Assembly: GCF_022539665.2 (NCBI RefSeq)
Contig: NC_081338.1
Coordinates: forward strand, 5,207,679-5,271,678
Length of the DNA stretch: 64,000 nt
Origin: Daphnia carinata
Taxonomy: Eukaryota > Arthropoda > Branchiopoda > Diplostraca > Daphniidae
Direction: 5' to 3'
Each line of letters starts with the position of its first letter. The first letter of the stretch is position 1. This document shows, piece by piece, positions 10,395 to 25,834 of this stretch. Under the pieces are notes generated by a model, which was not told where the DNA came from, searched no databases, and saw only the letters and a program-made list of their open reading frames with translations. The position numbers and the translations under genes are program-made.

Positions 10395-11207
10395 TAGTTG
10401 AGATTTAAATTTAACTAGAGTCACGAACATTGATATTCTTTTACTCGTGGCACTCGAAATTTTTTCTGCAAAATTTTCTGCAAATAAGTATGCAAATTCA
10501 ATAAGCTACAGAATAAAGTGGTTTGTTACCTTTTTCTTAATAACCGAATTTTCACTTTTAAAATGGTTGCTGTTCATCAAAACGGATGTTTCATTGCGTA
10601 CAACGACACTAGTTTTCCTTGATCTATTTAATTGACTTGCAGGCAGAAGTCTGGCATGGTTGTTTTCACTGAGGCTGAGAAAGTTGTTTCGGCAACAAGG
10701 CTCCGACAGTTTCACTTCAAGATGCAAGAAAAACATTTTCCCTACCGTAACATTACAGATATTTCTTGATGAAATGTTAATAGGATACCAGTCGACTGAT
10801 ATGACCACCAAAACCAAAACTTTCAACGAAACATTTTCAACTTTAAGTTATTAGTTAAAAGACCGTTAACTAACAAGTAAATGCAATTTCGATCTTTGCC
10901 AAAAGAAAACAACAAAGTAGTATCAAATTACGATTAGCTTGATTTCATAAATAGCTTCTCTGTTGTCATAGGAAAGTATTTTGTTTTATTTTCCATTTTC
11001 TACTGGTCATTCACAACCAATCTATACTAATATATGAAAATCCAGCATCATCAGCGCACAAAAGCATGCATCACGAAACTGATACATGTTGCTCAATTTT
11101 CAAATAATTAAAAATATATACTTTTTGGAAATAAATATTTTAGCGAAGGCGCTGTGATTGGACTACAGTTCGGCTTTAAATCCAATACATGCGCGGAAAT
11201 CTGGTGT
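10395..11207. other. Intergenic, nothing recognised
   Basis: AT-rich; overlapping short open frames on both strands with no splice or homology support. It includes the 3' flank of the minus-strand gene that ends at 11208. Confidence 0.5.
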
Positions 11208-11637
11208 CTAGTACTTGTCTGCTGTTGTGTAGACTGGAACAGTTTTCTTGCCTTTTTTGCCAGCACGGGTGTAACCAGCCTGTTTAGAGTATTTGATTTG
11301 TTAACTAATGCAATTTTAGGAATACTTGACGTATGCCTTACGTATTTAACGGTCTCGTACTGCGGAGGCGGATACACTACGACCTTCTTCGTGTAAGTAG
11401 GGGCCGAGTAGGATGGGGCCGAGTAAGATGGAGCCCTGTAAGACGGAGCCGAGTACGAAGGGGACGAATAAGACGGGACAGAATAAGATGTCGAGTACGG
11501 CTTGTCATAATCATCGTCAGCGTTGACAAGAGCGACAGTCACAACAAATGCGAGAGCAATCAAGAACTAGAAAATTCAGACATTATATAAGATAAATAAA
11601 GTGCTTTAAGAAAACTTTGTTTTACATTTACCTTCAT
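11208..11637 (-). CDS. Secreted Tyr/Ser/Pro-repeat protein, cuticle-like (copy 1)
   Basis: Three exons on the minus strand: 11632-11637 (just ATG AAG), 11342-11566 and 11208-11279; 100 residues. Signal peptide MKFLIALAFVVTVALVNA, then an acidic DDDYDKP, then about seven PSYSAPSY/SYSSPSY-type repeats. A conserved tail follows: KKVVVYPPPQYETVKY joined to AGYTRAGKKGKKTVPVY and ending DKY. The same exon plan and tail occur in the gene at 57203. Such proteins are exported and become extracellular matrix or cuticle components; no chitin-binding Rebers-Riddiford motif is seen, so the exact role is open. A TATA box lies ~65 bp upstream. Confidence 0.85.
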
Positions 11638-11700
11638 GTTGACTGTTGGTAGAGGAGTGAAGCAGTTCAAAAAGTGATGGAATTTAACGTTTTTCGCTGC

Positions 11701-11710
11701 CTTTATATAC
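11701..11710 (-). promoter_or_regulatory. TATA box of the copy-1 secreted protein
   Basis: GTATATAAAG on the minus strand, about 65 bp before the ATG, with a catcactt initiator-like site some 30 bp downstream. The paralogue at 57 kb has the same TATA-initiator spacing. Confidence 0.65.
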
Positions 11711-11952
11711 GGGCGAATGAATGAAAACAATGATAATGAATGGGGATTAGTATTGAAGCAGAAACATTTTTTTTTTTTTTTACCTGACGTCGTGCCAAAT
11801 TGCTTATTCGCCAGTAGTATTCAGGTTTCTATTAGAAAACTGATCAATTGAGACAAGTTTTCGTTCGTTCTCATTGATTTGCAAGTATGAAACCACCTGT
11901 CCTTCGGATGAATGGGTTGTCTACGATCTCACGACACATCATCGTTTTGTTG

Positions 11953-12418
11953 CTAGGGCCACCTGCCTTCCACCCTATAGAAAACAAAAGTACCATTACG
12001 CCAACTCAAGGTCGAATCTTGGATACAGTCCAATTCCCAGCGACGCCAATAATTTCTAGAGAAATTGAACTGGTTAATCAACCACGTAATTTCACTCGTA
12101 ACAGCAGCCAACAAGGACAGTAGAAAGCGTCTACGCAAATCAGGCCAGGTGGTAACATACAGTCCCCAATTCATAGCTGCCAATCGAGCATTGCTAGCAA
12201 TTAATAAATAACGCAATGCAACTAATGAGACATTGTTAACTGCAGAACACAATAGCAAAGTTCATTAAGGCTCAAGCATTGTGATTATAATGATTAAATA
12301 GAAACATACTTGGCTCATAATAGTTCCTCATCCTTGCCATCTTGTGTTGCTTGCTGCTATAGTATTGCTTCGACAGGGAACCTGTGCTCCATACTGCAAC
12401 AATGACGTCTCCGTCCAT
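11953..12418 (-). CDS. Unrecognised small two-exon protein
   Basis: Exons 12310-12418 and 11953-12239, separated by a 70-bp GT-AG intron, join in phase to give 131 codons from ATG (MDGDVIVAVWSTG...) to TAG. An internal ATG (MARMRNYYEP) is a possible alternative start. The middle is hydrophobic to amphipathic (SLVALRYLLIASNARLAAMNWG and a second segment SLLAAVTSEITWLI), suggesting membrane association; the end is Trp/Arg-rich. No family is recognised. Support comes only from phase agreement and length, so it may be a lineage-specific gene or a chance frame. Confidence 0.4.
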
Positions 12419-13023
12419 GGCGGACTACATCACACCATCCCCTACTTCGCCTAAAAAATGTTCTAAATTATTAAAAAATGAAACAAAGATATTTCAATAT
12501 CGAACATACAGGAAATATACAAACTAATTTGATTTCTTTCTTAAAATTCATATGCTTTTGTTCTTAACAAGATATTTTTTGAAGAAGCTCTTTTTCCGCA
12601 GTCCAGAGCTCTAACCTACGGTCGCAGATTATACATAGCCTAACAGTGAACGGTGTTTTTTTTTAGCAATCATTCAAAAAATCATCTGCAAAATGGCTGA
12701 CAATTCACATTTCTCCAATTCCCTCGAGCAATCTGGGAATTGGTCACACTAGTTCACAAATCAACGTATACTAAGTAGAAGGTGGTAAACCTATCAGAGA
12801 TGCTAATGTAAGTATAATAAAGTAGAAAAAAAAAAGAAGACCATAAAGATCGGTCCATATTGTCGCTTAAAAATCCAAGAAGTTTTTGCACAATGCTTCC
12901 GAAGACAGTTGCGAATATTACCATGTTATATATATACATACATATGGTAATATACACAATTGCGAAAAAAAAAAAAAAAAAAAAAAAAAATAAAATAAAT
13001 AAAATCATAAATTGAGGACTTAC
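12419..13023. other. Intergenic or intronic, long A-run
   Basis: Contains a 26-base A run (about 12965-12990) beside TA-rich sequence. It may hold the 3' end of the minus-strand candidate at 13024-13885; I could not define further exons. Confidence 0.4.
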
Positions 13024-13885
13024 ATTGAAATGATTTTCCCTCAATTTCAATTCGGATGTTTTCCCGTCTCGTAGGTTATTGTGGAGCTCGTACCATTGCC
13101 TATATTTTGCAAGATAGCTTTCACACAGAACACGTGAGCTTTTTTTGTTTGTTACCTTTAAGTATTTTTTTCTGTAAATCTCTAACGAAGACTGCAATAA
13201 TTTTTTTTCCCTTTCATGTTTTGCTTGTTTCTGCTACACGGCATAGGATTGTATGATTTGTATGCACAATGAACGTTATTGACGTGGCTGAACTGCAAAT
13301 TGAACTGAAATCTGCTTCACACTGCAGGTAATGGAAAAAGCCAAAACAAGAGTTGAATGTTAACTTTTTGATTTTTTTAACATATGAATGAACTTAAAGA
13401 AATTTGAATGGAACAAGGCAGTAAACACTGGACTACCTACCAATAGAATCTTCACAGGAACAACAATCATTTGTCTGTCTTGTGGAATGAAATTGCCCAT
13501 GTGATAGAATTCAATGACGAACAATCTACACAATGTTTTCATGGTGTTGATGACTCTTGTTTGGGTTGCTGTAATAGTTCCCAGATCAGCTACAAATTCA
13601 TACATCCTAGAATGTGAATAAGAACTAGGGCTGGTCAGCTCTACAGAGCTTAAGTCATCCTTCAACAAGGCATTTCCAATAGAAAAAGCATGGTGGGCAA
13701 GCTTGTCTTTCCATTTCCTGGTTTGTTTGTTTGAGACTGTTTGCTAGCAAGTGTTTAACATGTCCCGGTTCCACATGGTTGCTCATATTTTGTTCAGACA
13801 TCTGCTGCAATTCAGATTCATCATGATCCTGCTCATCATTAACAAAGGATTCTGCCAAGTTGCTTTTGGACAAAAGGTTGCCTTC
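13024..13885 (-). CDS. Unrecognised multi-exon gene candidate (pieces only)
   Basis: Three exon-like pieces on the minus strand. The first is 13885 down to about 13780: acceptor tttgttttag, an acidic Q/E/D-rich frame EGNLLSKSNLAESFVNDEQ. The second is 13717-13441: acceptor caaaccag, an open frame containing KWKDKLAHHAFSIGNALL and MYEFVADLGTITATQTRVIN, donor gtaggt. The third is 13192-13024: acceptor attgcag, donor gtaagt, with YLAKYRQWYELHNNL. Composition looks protein-like. The first junction needs a weak donor to keep phase, and neither end of the gene was found. No family is recognised. Confidence 0.35.
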
Positions 13886-14887
13886 CTAAAACAAATGAAT
13901 CTGTTATCTCAAGACTCGAAGTATAATACAACTTATTTAACAATTGAACACACAAACCAATCTGATTTAATTTTAAGGGAAAACGTGATACTGAGTGCTG
14001 AATCCTCGAGTTTCTACAGACCTGGTAACAAACATTACTTATGCTACTACATAAATGAATCACTTAAAGCATGTGACTCCTATAGCTACCTATACCCAGA
14101 CTGCCAAAATATCACTATTCAATTAATCTGATGTGAATAGAAAGACCCCTTTCCAACCAAAAGAAAACCATCAATACAATTTAACTTTAGGTTACCAAAA
14201 ATATTGATATTAGGTTACAATTCCTTTTTAACTATTTAAAATCATACCTTTATGGAAGAACCATTAAATTGTCAAGGGAAATAAAAAACTGAAATAATGC
14301 TAAGAAATCATGTGAGATGCTTGCCCGTAATTTCATTATAATCGAGTAAGTAATATATTACATGAGCAGTACAGGTAAACAAGCGCCAAAATGATCAGAA
14401 CAAAAGAACATTCTTGAGACTTCCATAACGATTGACTATGTGCAAAGGTGGAAGCTGAAGGGTCTGCATTTTGGAAAGAGGAAACGACAGGATTGTCAAG
14501 TTGCTAGCAAAGAGGAAACCACCAGATGGCAGTGTTATGCAAAAGCTCTTTGCTGGCAACCGGGCATTCTTCTCAGCGGAATTGGTATACTGTATGAGCG
14601 GATGTGTTGTTTCAGTCATACTTCATGGTTGAGTGCCAAGTACCAAAATAACTAGACGAATGTTGAATTGGTAAGTTTGGAACCAACGAAAATATTGCCA
14701 TTCAACATCCCTCAACAGGAAAACCCTTGATAGGATACCAATGTGAAGAATGTAACTATAAAAACTAAAGAATGGATTTCACCGGAATACGTCAACTGCG
14801 TCACAATCGTTCGCATCCAATAAGACTTGCAGGGAAGCCCGTCACTTGTTTTTGCTTTCTTTATGTATTTACGAGTTTATTTTATTT
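13886..14887. other. Intergenic or undetermined
   Basis: Contains short overlapping open frames on both strands (for example minus 14395-14619) without splice or family support. It may include 5' exons of the candidate gene to the left. Confidence 0.35.
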
Positions 14888-15241
14888 TCAGGAAAAATGG
14901 TTGGTGTGCCCGAAACCGGATGGCTTTAATCGACTGTCGGTTATTTGCCCATACGTAAGCAATTCTTTACAATGTTTGCGGCCACCCAGAATGACGAGCC
15001 TTCTCTTTCCTGTTGACGTCGAAATCGATAAATCGGATAGTAAGGGATGGTCTAAGTATTTTTGCACGTGACTATATCGTTGAACTTGTCCAGGAACGGA
15101 CAATGCCTTTTGAAAACGACGCAAACTCTTTGATAACGACCGCGTTACAAATTTAATGATCGCATGAACGGCAGCGGAACCCTGGAAAACGGATTCGCAC
15201 TTGTATGGACGCGGACGATACGACGTGATTCCCGCGGACAT
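14888..15241 (-). CDS. Hypothetical single-exon ORF, 117 codons
   Basis: Opens with ATG (MSAGITSYRPRPYK) and closes at TGA. It is basic and rich in K, R and S, with a central HVQKYLDHPLLSDL segment and a RRLVILGGRKHCKELL segment. No family is recognised, and an overlapping 99-codon plus-strand frame with a plausible intron acceptor weakens the case. Listed because length and composition are above the local background. Confidence 0.25.
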   Translation of the reverse strand: MSAGITSYRPRPYKCESVFQGSAAVHAIIKFVTRSLSKSLRRFQKALSVPGQVQRYSHVQKYLDHPLLSDLSISTSTGKRRLVILGGRKHCKELLTYGQITDSRLKPSGFGHTNHFS

Positions 15242-15781
15242 CTAGCGCCCGATTTCACAATCACCTTATCTGCGCGGCCCTTATTTCCATTCGTCGGCAA
15301 TAGTTAAATAAGTAGTAATAACAATAAAACCAATGCAAGATACTTTTGAAAAACTGTTGGCGGAGGGCAAAGTCTTTTGACAATTTTCTTTCAGAGTTTC
15401 AAATTGCCAAAAGTTATGGGTGAATTTTGACGTCAAATAAACCACTGTTGGCCACTGTCTTTATGCATCAGCGTCATCACATTACTACTATTGGCCCTAA
15501 CTTCAGTGCCAAATTCGCAATATATCGACCCAATGAAGGCCCTTCCTGTAATAAATTTCCTTTTAGAAAATAAAATAAATTTTTTCAATTCAAACACGTT
15601 ATGCGTTTCATCATCCCATCTCACGATGCAAATAAATCACCATTAGAAACTATTGAAAAGCTTCATTGAAAACAGATTCAATGTTGATTTATCGTTACAG
15701 TCTACAACGTGCGTTCATAAATCCTACGAGAATAGGCACGATAAAGTGTTGAATATTGAAAAGAAAATTATTGAAAATGAT
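15242..15781. other. Intergenic, nothing recognised
   Basis: AT-rich; 3' flank of the CNNM gene and 5' flank of the minus-strand hypothetical ORF. Confidence 0.5.
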
Positions 15782-19293
<3,512 letters not shown>

Positions 19294-19441
19294 GATGTAT
19301 TCCCACCTTTCCTATTTAATAAGTAATGGAGAGGAGGGCGTTAGGGTTAGCTATGATCGCCATCGAATAAAGTAGAATGGCCACGTACTTTACACCGTAC
19401 AGAGTCCATATTTACTTATTCTTTGATTTATAAATCGGTTG

Positions 19442-20782
19442 CTACATGCAGCAAGTGGCCATTGTTTTGTGGAGGTCATCATACGGCAGGTAATCGGCGC
19501 TTGTTTTATCGACGCATTTCCAAGTAGTCAATGACCTCCAACTGTCCGTGCTCATCCCTACAATCAAATCTCTTTTAACCAACCGAACGATCGTGATTTT
19601 ATGGAATACCTTTTTCATTTGTTTTTGGAATTGTCCCTCGACGTTGGTGTTCGTGATGGTGTAATTGTTTTGGAACGTGCTCCGGCATTTCTCCAATAAA
19701 ATCAAATACACCGACAACCTTTGCTGACGTCCGACGCAGATTTTTCACGCGTAAGTCAAATCGGAGCGGGTATTCATTATCCGGAAATGGATTCCACCAA
19801 ACCATGCCTACGTGCCTAATAAAAACTGTTACAAGGCTCTTTTTAATCAATAAAGAAAAAACACACAGTCAAGCACTTTAATTTTAATAGCAAACAGAAA
19901 AAAGGATGGCCTTACGTTTCCAAAAATCGTGCAGGTGGCAAGGTTTCGTAATCCTGCATTATTTGATTGCTGTAGCCATGGCTATGTGTCTACATCAAAC
20001 GCCGTATTTACAATAAGCTTATTACCGTTATATTTATGGCACTATTTTCGTCGTTCGTGCTAAGACCTATGCGGTAGAAATGATCTAACCAATATGTGAG
20101 AGTAGGAGAAAGATAAAGAGATACCCAGACGTCTTGCATGGAAACATTTCATCCACGGTCGGCTGAATCTGTAGACGTTCCGATGCCATGGAACGATCCG
20201 TGCTCCACTGACCCCCACTTTCGTTATTGACATAATAATCTGTAAAGTAGAGAAAGAAGACTCTTCTTCAGAGGTATTAGACCTTTATCCATTAAAAAAA
20301 AAATCAAATTCAAATTATTTGTTTTCTTTTTAAATAAAGCTGACCAGACGTCAGGGCTTGGGCTTTAAGTTGCCCAGCGAACATCAGCATTTCAACAAAT
20401 AACATGCACTAGCAAAATCTAAAAGTAAACAGGGCTTCTGTTTGAGCAAAGGCTTAAATATAACAAAGATGAAAGATAACAACTTGTTGACAACGTCAAC
20501 CGACGAGGGCTTTGCAAAGCTCGAACATTTTATGGCACCACATTCGTCTGGTTCTATTCACGTTAGCCTTGATATTGCACTGAAACAACTGAACTCAGTT
20601 GAGGCAGATAAAAGTAAATAAATAAGATTACCAAATGCGAAGGTTCTATTATCACGAGAATCGGCCCCACCAAACGTTTTACAAACGTAACTTTTATCCA
20701 TGGAGCAGTAGGAACAAGCGAGACACAGCTGTAGGCAGTTTGACTTTGTTCGAGAACACATTGTTTTACAGTCATTTGTCTT
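19442..20782 (-). CDS. Unrecognised Cys-rich protein, 5' exon not located
   Basis: Six minus-strand exons keep phase across five GT-AG introns: 20632-20782, 20125-20239, 20026-20059 (34 bp), 19916-19989, 19610-19815, 19442-19557; about 231 residues. The first visible exon carries nine Cys in ~35 residues (DCKTMCSRTKSNC, LCLACSYCSM), typical of a disulphide-bonded extracellular domain. Later parts include N-glycosylation sequons, a HVGMVWWNPFPDNEYPLRFD core and a C-terminal ATCCM. The frame upstream of the first exon has no ATG before a stop, so the start (perhaps with a signal peptide) lies in an unfound exon inside or beyond the divergent neighbour. No family is recognised; phase agreement makes the gene itself credible. 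Confidence 0.7.
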
Positions 20783-20811
20783 CTGTGGTTCCCGCGTAAA
20801 AACCGAAACAA

Positions 20812-23800
20812 ATGAATACCAAGAATTTAATAATTGCTTTTGCAATTGTTTACGTCACTACAGGAATCGCCGTAGGTATAAAACATTTTTGTTTCGTTTT
20901 TCATTTTATTTCTTGTGACCTCTAAAATTGAACTTTTAAAACATCACCAATTGTTTGATTACATCAATATCGATACTTAAGGCGTGGGGCTCTATTATGC
21001 CGGCTACAATGCCGATCATTCGCCTGCCCCAAAGCGAGACGTGTTCCAAGAATTACAGGACGAAATATCTGCCAGCAAAATAGACGAATACCTCAAGTAA
21101 GCAAACCTAGTACATTGTTTTAAACTATAAAAGTCACTAACGTCATTCATTATTGAAACGTGTCTGGAAAAAAAACGAAAAGACATTTGAGCAGTGTTCC
21201 CCATTTGGCTGGGACTGAGCAAGATTTGCAACAGGCGGAATGGCTTGGAGACAATTTTCAAACATCGGGACTGGATCGAGTCGTAGTTGTCCCATATCAC
21301 GTCTTGCTCTCTTATCCCAACATGACGCACCCGAATAAGATTTATTTGTTTGACGATAAGGGCAACGCCAACTTTACCACGTCTGGCAAGCAAACGCCAC
21401 TCAGCCAGCCAGAAGAAAGTTCTCCATTGGCAGCACCTAATTTCAACGCCTATTCGGGACAAACCGGTGAAATTGAATCTGATGGACTTGTCTACGTTCA
21501 TTACGGACAACAAGAGGATTACGATTATCTGAAAAGCGTCGGTATCGATGTGACGGGCACAATTGTACTGGCTCGTTATGGCGCTTCATTCCGTGGCAAT
21601 ATCGTAAACATTCTAAAAAATCAAACGTATTTCTTTGAAATAATGCCCTATTTACTTTCACACAGGTGGATTTGGCACAGAAACAAGGAGCTAAGGGTGT
21701 GTTGTTGTATTCAGATCCGAAAGATTTCGCCCAGCGAGGAAGGAATGAAGTCTATCCGGATTCGTGGTGGATGCCGGGCATGGCCGTCCAGTCCGGTACC
21801 GTTTATCTGGCCAACGGAGATCCCTTGACACCTTTCTATCCGGCCATTGAAAGTGCTTACCGCATAGACGAGTCGGAAGCTTTATTGCCGTCCATTCCTG
21901 TCCAGCCAATCGGATACGATGAAGCGGAAGTGTTGCTCAGAGCCATGAACGGTCCACTTGCTCCGGAGAAATGGCGTGGCGATCTCAACACTCCTTATTC
22001 ACTCGGCCCAGGATTCCAGTACGGTTCCGGCTGGAAAATCAAGATGAACATGTTAACGGCCAACAAAATGGTGACCACTTACAACACGATCGGAATGTTG
22101 TACGGCGAACAAGAGTCAGATCGTTACGTTTTGGTGGGCAACCACCGCGACGCTTGGGTACTCGGCGCTCTGGACCCGTCCAGCGGAACAGCCTGCATGT
22201 TGGAAATGGCCAGAGCTTTTGGCAAAATGAAACAAGATTACGGTAAGCCAACCAACGAGAGTTATTCATTTGTCGGAAGTTTTGTTTATAGCTTAACGTG
22301 AAATTCAGGATGGAGGCCGAGAAGGAGTTTAGTGTTTTGCAGTTGGGGGGCAGAAGAGTACGGCCTAATCGGCTCATACGAGTGGGTCGAACAGCACGCC
22401 AAAGTGTTGAGCCACAGAGCTGTGGCTTATCTCAACGTCGACATTGCCGTCGAAGGTATTATCTCTCGGGCAACGTTTTTGTTTTGACGTCATATTTGGT
22501 TTTCAAAAATGTGTCTCTTTCTTTTTGTGATCTAAAAGGTACTTATTCGCTGTGGGGATCCGGTGCTCCGCTGATGAACAAAGTTTATTTGGAGAGTTCC
22601 AAAAAGGTCGCCAATCCGAATGCTACAGAAGTGAACGAAGGACGTCCAACGGTGTTTGATACTTGGGTTCACCGTTACCCGGACGCCAATCACCCCACCA
22701 AACCCAGGTCTCATTTTTATTTGTAATTTTTTCAATAACAAAAAAGTTGATTCTCATTTCTGCAAAACAAAAGAGTGGGCATTTTAGGTAGCGGCAGCGA
22801 TTACACGGCGTTTATGCACGTCTTGGGCGTGCCTTCCATTGACATCCGATACACTTACGAAGAGGTACATGTCCATAACATGCGATTGCTTTCGCTGGTG
22901 CTATGAGTAAAGAGCACTTTCAATTTGCCAGCACTCAGTATACTGCATAGCCTTTTTTTTTTGTTGTTACACGGGATCATTTTTCACCTTTTAATGTTGT
23001 CTCTTCTACCCCGAATGGCCATCTCGGGTTGCTTAACCCATCCATCAGGAGATTGGATCTTATCCACTTTACGTGAGTCCTCTTTACACATTTTGAATGT
23101 AACGCATTTGTCATAATTGTCTTGTATTATTGCACACACACGCGTGTCCAGCATACGTTGTACGAGACGCATCATCTGCTGGCCGACATCATGGACAAGG
23201 GTTTCGTGTACCATCGGGCCGTCACACAACTCTGGACGGAGGTGGCTCGCAATTTACTCGAGTCTGTTGTCCTGCCCATGGACCTCGATTGGTACGCCAC
23301 TTATCTAAACGAGAGCGTGGTCGGCATCAGGAATCGTTACGGTGCCCAGTTGGAGGCCAATCAAGCCACGTTGACTCATTTCGAACGGGCCGTTGGTAAT
23401 TTTGCCGTAGCGACGCGCCGTTTCCAGGATACGTCACTCGCCAAACTTGATCCTAACGAGTACCATTTCGATATTTAATCTCTTAAAATTTATTATTGAA
23501 TTTCTTTTTTTTGAAAATTATAATTATCAGTGTTTTGGCTGTACGACGAGTCAACGATCAGCTAATGCAACTGGAACGACATTTTATCGAACCACATGGA
23601 CTACCTAATCGTCCCGAATACAAGTAAAATCCTTTTTTTTTTTTTTAATTAATTGAAATTTAATAATCATTTTAAAAATTCAAATAGTCACATTGTGTTT
23701 GCTCCGAGTTCCAGCGATGGCTATTCGAGTAGCAGTTTCTCCGGATTGACGGATCTGCTCGAAGCCGTTGGTAACGAAACGGAAGTACAAAGACCAAAGG

Positions 23801-23883
23801 AATGGGCGCAAATCAAACAGCATCTGTCTGTAATCGCCTTCTTCATCGATGCGGCTGGCGAATCGTTGAACGATTACCTTTAA
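20812..23883 (+). CDS. Glutamate carboxypeptidase II / NAALADase-type M28 peptidase
   Basis: Eleven exons: 20812-20875, 20982-21096, 21183-21603, 21666-22242, 22309-22455, 22539-22707, 22774-22864, 23049-23072, 23152-23459, 23531-23623, 23688-23883; 734 residues, close to human GCPII (750). Type II membrane topology: short cytoplasmic MNTKN, TM helix [17 protein letters not shown], then the ectodomain with PA, M28 and C-terminal dimerisation domains. Co-catalytic zinc ligands and base are all present: His and Asp in GNHRDAW and GALDPSSG, Glu-Glu in SWGAEEYGL, Asp in YLNVDIA, His in [13 protein letters not shown]. Substrate is C-terminal glutamate (NAAG or folyl-poly-glutamate) by family. Exon 8 is a 24-bp micro-exon coding EIGSYPLY. 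The acceptor of exon 3 lacks a pyrimidine tract. Confidence 0.95.
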
Positions 23884-25488
23884 AAGAATGCACGAAAAGA
23901 ATAAAATCTTGCTCATTTAGAAGAGATGCGCTCGAATCGATACGGCAAAGTAAAACATAGTAAAAGATTAAGTGGCACTAACTCTGCTCTTTCCCAGTGT
24001 GGGCAAATACGGCTGTAGGACGTGATAATGAATGAGATGCACGCCTGCTCACGTTTGCCTATTTAACGCTGTCTAGCGATTAATTGAAATGGGCCCACGA
24101 CTTTTTCCTCGAGGATTATCTTCTAGTTGGAGTTCCAGTTGCGAAATAGTATCAAACCGAGCCTGCCGGACGGACAATTCAATAACGAGGGTCATCCACG
24201 TACGAGAAAATTCGTGTGTATAGTTGACTGGTTCTTCCGCAGGTCGAGTATCACGTCATCGGGTCGTTGATGTAATTATTATTTTTCCCCGTTTCACTCA
24301 CGGTTGCCATATAGACGTCAACTAAAAAGAAAGAAAAAGGTTGGGTCGATTAATTGAACTGTGACATTATAATGATCAAGCAACCATCGATTGGAGGGGG
24401 GGGCAAGAGAAAACAATTCCTTTTTATTTTCGTTCAGGTGAAAAATGTTGTGTAACGCGCGAGTTGTTTATACTAAAGAAGAATCCCTGGCCGGCTGGCC
24501 TTGCACGTGTAAAGCTTCTGGTTGATGCCATCAAAAAGTTTATTGATACAGACATCCGCATAGAGAGAAAGACAGGGACGAGAGTGCGCTCTTAATTCCG
24601 ATCTTCTTCCGCTCCAGGCTTTTTTTTTTTTTTTTCCTCTGTTTGAAATCGCTAAAACCCACAACAGCAATTTTCCTTATCTTTTTTTAGAGCTAAGAGC
24701 ACGCTGGAAAAAAAACCCTTCTCGGCTCGTATTTATACATCTGCTTTTCCCCGTGGAGAGAAATCCTTTTACTCCGCCTACGCTCACGTATATATATTTT
24801 TTTCTCTTTTTTTTTGCGTAGCCGAATGTGGTTTAGATGTCAGACGCCTTAGCTATTTTCACGCACGTCGTATGCGTTGGCGTGTGTACGATCTATAGAT
24901 CGGGTTTTTTTTTTTTTTTCCTACGCTTTTGTTGTGGTTTAATTTGTTCTTTCTGTAAAAGAAAGAATAGAGACGGCCCATTCATCCATCATCCTATTGT
25001 ACATATCCGATGTGTTGGCGCTCCGATTCTTTCCCTACCGGCCATTTAACATCTCCTCTTTTGTCTGTTATTGATGGCCACCTATCAGGCAAACGTAAAT
25101 TCGCTAAAACTCACACATCGGCATTGATTAAGACGCTTGTTTGTTTTGTGTAGATTACGAAAGAGAGAGACTCGATGCGCTCATTTATTCCCACCAAGTG
25201 CGGCATCAATTTCGCATATATTGATTAATACGAGATAGGATAACGACCGTACCTTTTGAATTTATGGCACGATGCCAACGATGGAACACAAGAGAGCGAA
25301 TTGTAGATGAACACGTCAATCTCTACATTTCAATAGTTTACAAAACTCGAAACTTTGATTTCAAGTCGAATTAAAATGAACGACAAAATGATTTCCGCCG
25401 GGGTTTTTTTGTTTGTTTTTTCTAAAGGAACGCAACGGATAAAAGAGTTTTGAGCGCAGGCGCCATCCACAAAACACTGGCGCTGGTG
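23884..25488. other. Intergenic, nothing recognised
   Basis: 3' flank of the carboxypeptidase and upstream DNA of the first serotonin receptor. Many T runs; no supported coding frame. Confidence 0.5.
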
Positions 25489-25526
25489 TATAATAGTAAC
25501 TGGCGAGAACGCTTGGCCCGTCAGTC
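25489..25526 (+). promoter_or_regulatory. Candidate promoter upstream of 5-HT1 receptor 1
   Basis: TATAATA at 25489-25495 followed 32 bp later by TCAGTC (25521), an arthropod initiator match. Position and orientation fit the first receptor gene, 1.9 kb downstream. Confidence 0.4.
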
Positions 25527-25834
25527 GACGTTTAACTTGGACGCACAGCAGATTGTGCCAGTCTCAATCCAACCCATGATGAATTAAGAAAACGTATTTA
25601 GTGATTCGCAGAATACAAGTGATGGATTGTTTGATTTAAAAAATCGTGATTTTGAAATCGGGCAAATGTGGATGTGGTCGAAATAGGATGAACTACTACA
25701 CGAAAGACACGATGTGTTGTGACGGATCGCTCACAACTTTGAGTCGTCAAGGCCGCTCACGACCGCCGTTACCGGCTCGACAACTCACCAAACTTGTCGA
25801 CACACAACAACAACCTCATTGATATTCGCATCAG
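25521..25834 (+). other. Candidate 5' non-coding exon of 5-HT1 receptor 1
   Basis: Runs from the initiator to a good donor, catcag then gtatgt, at 25835. The receptor's coding exon is preceded by an acceptor (gtttttgttttt then ag at 27401-27402) 17 bp before the ATG, so a 1.57-kb 5' UTR intron would join them. Inferred from signals only. Confidence 0.35.
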
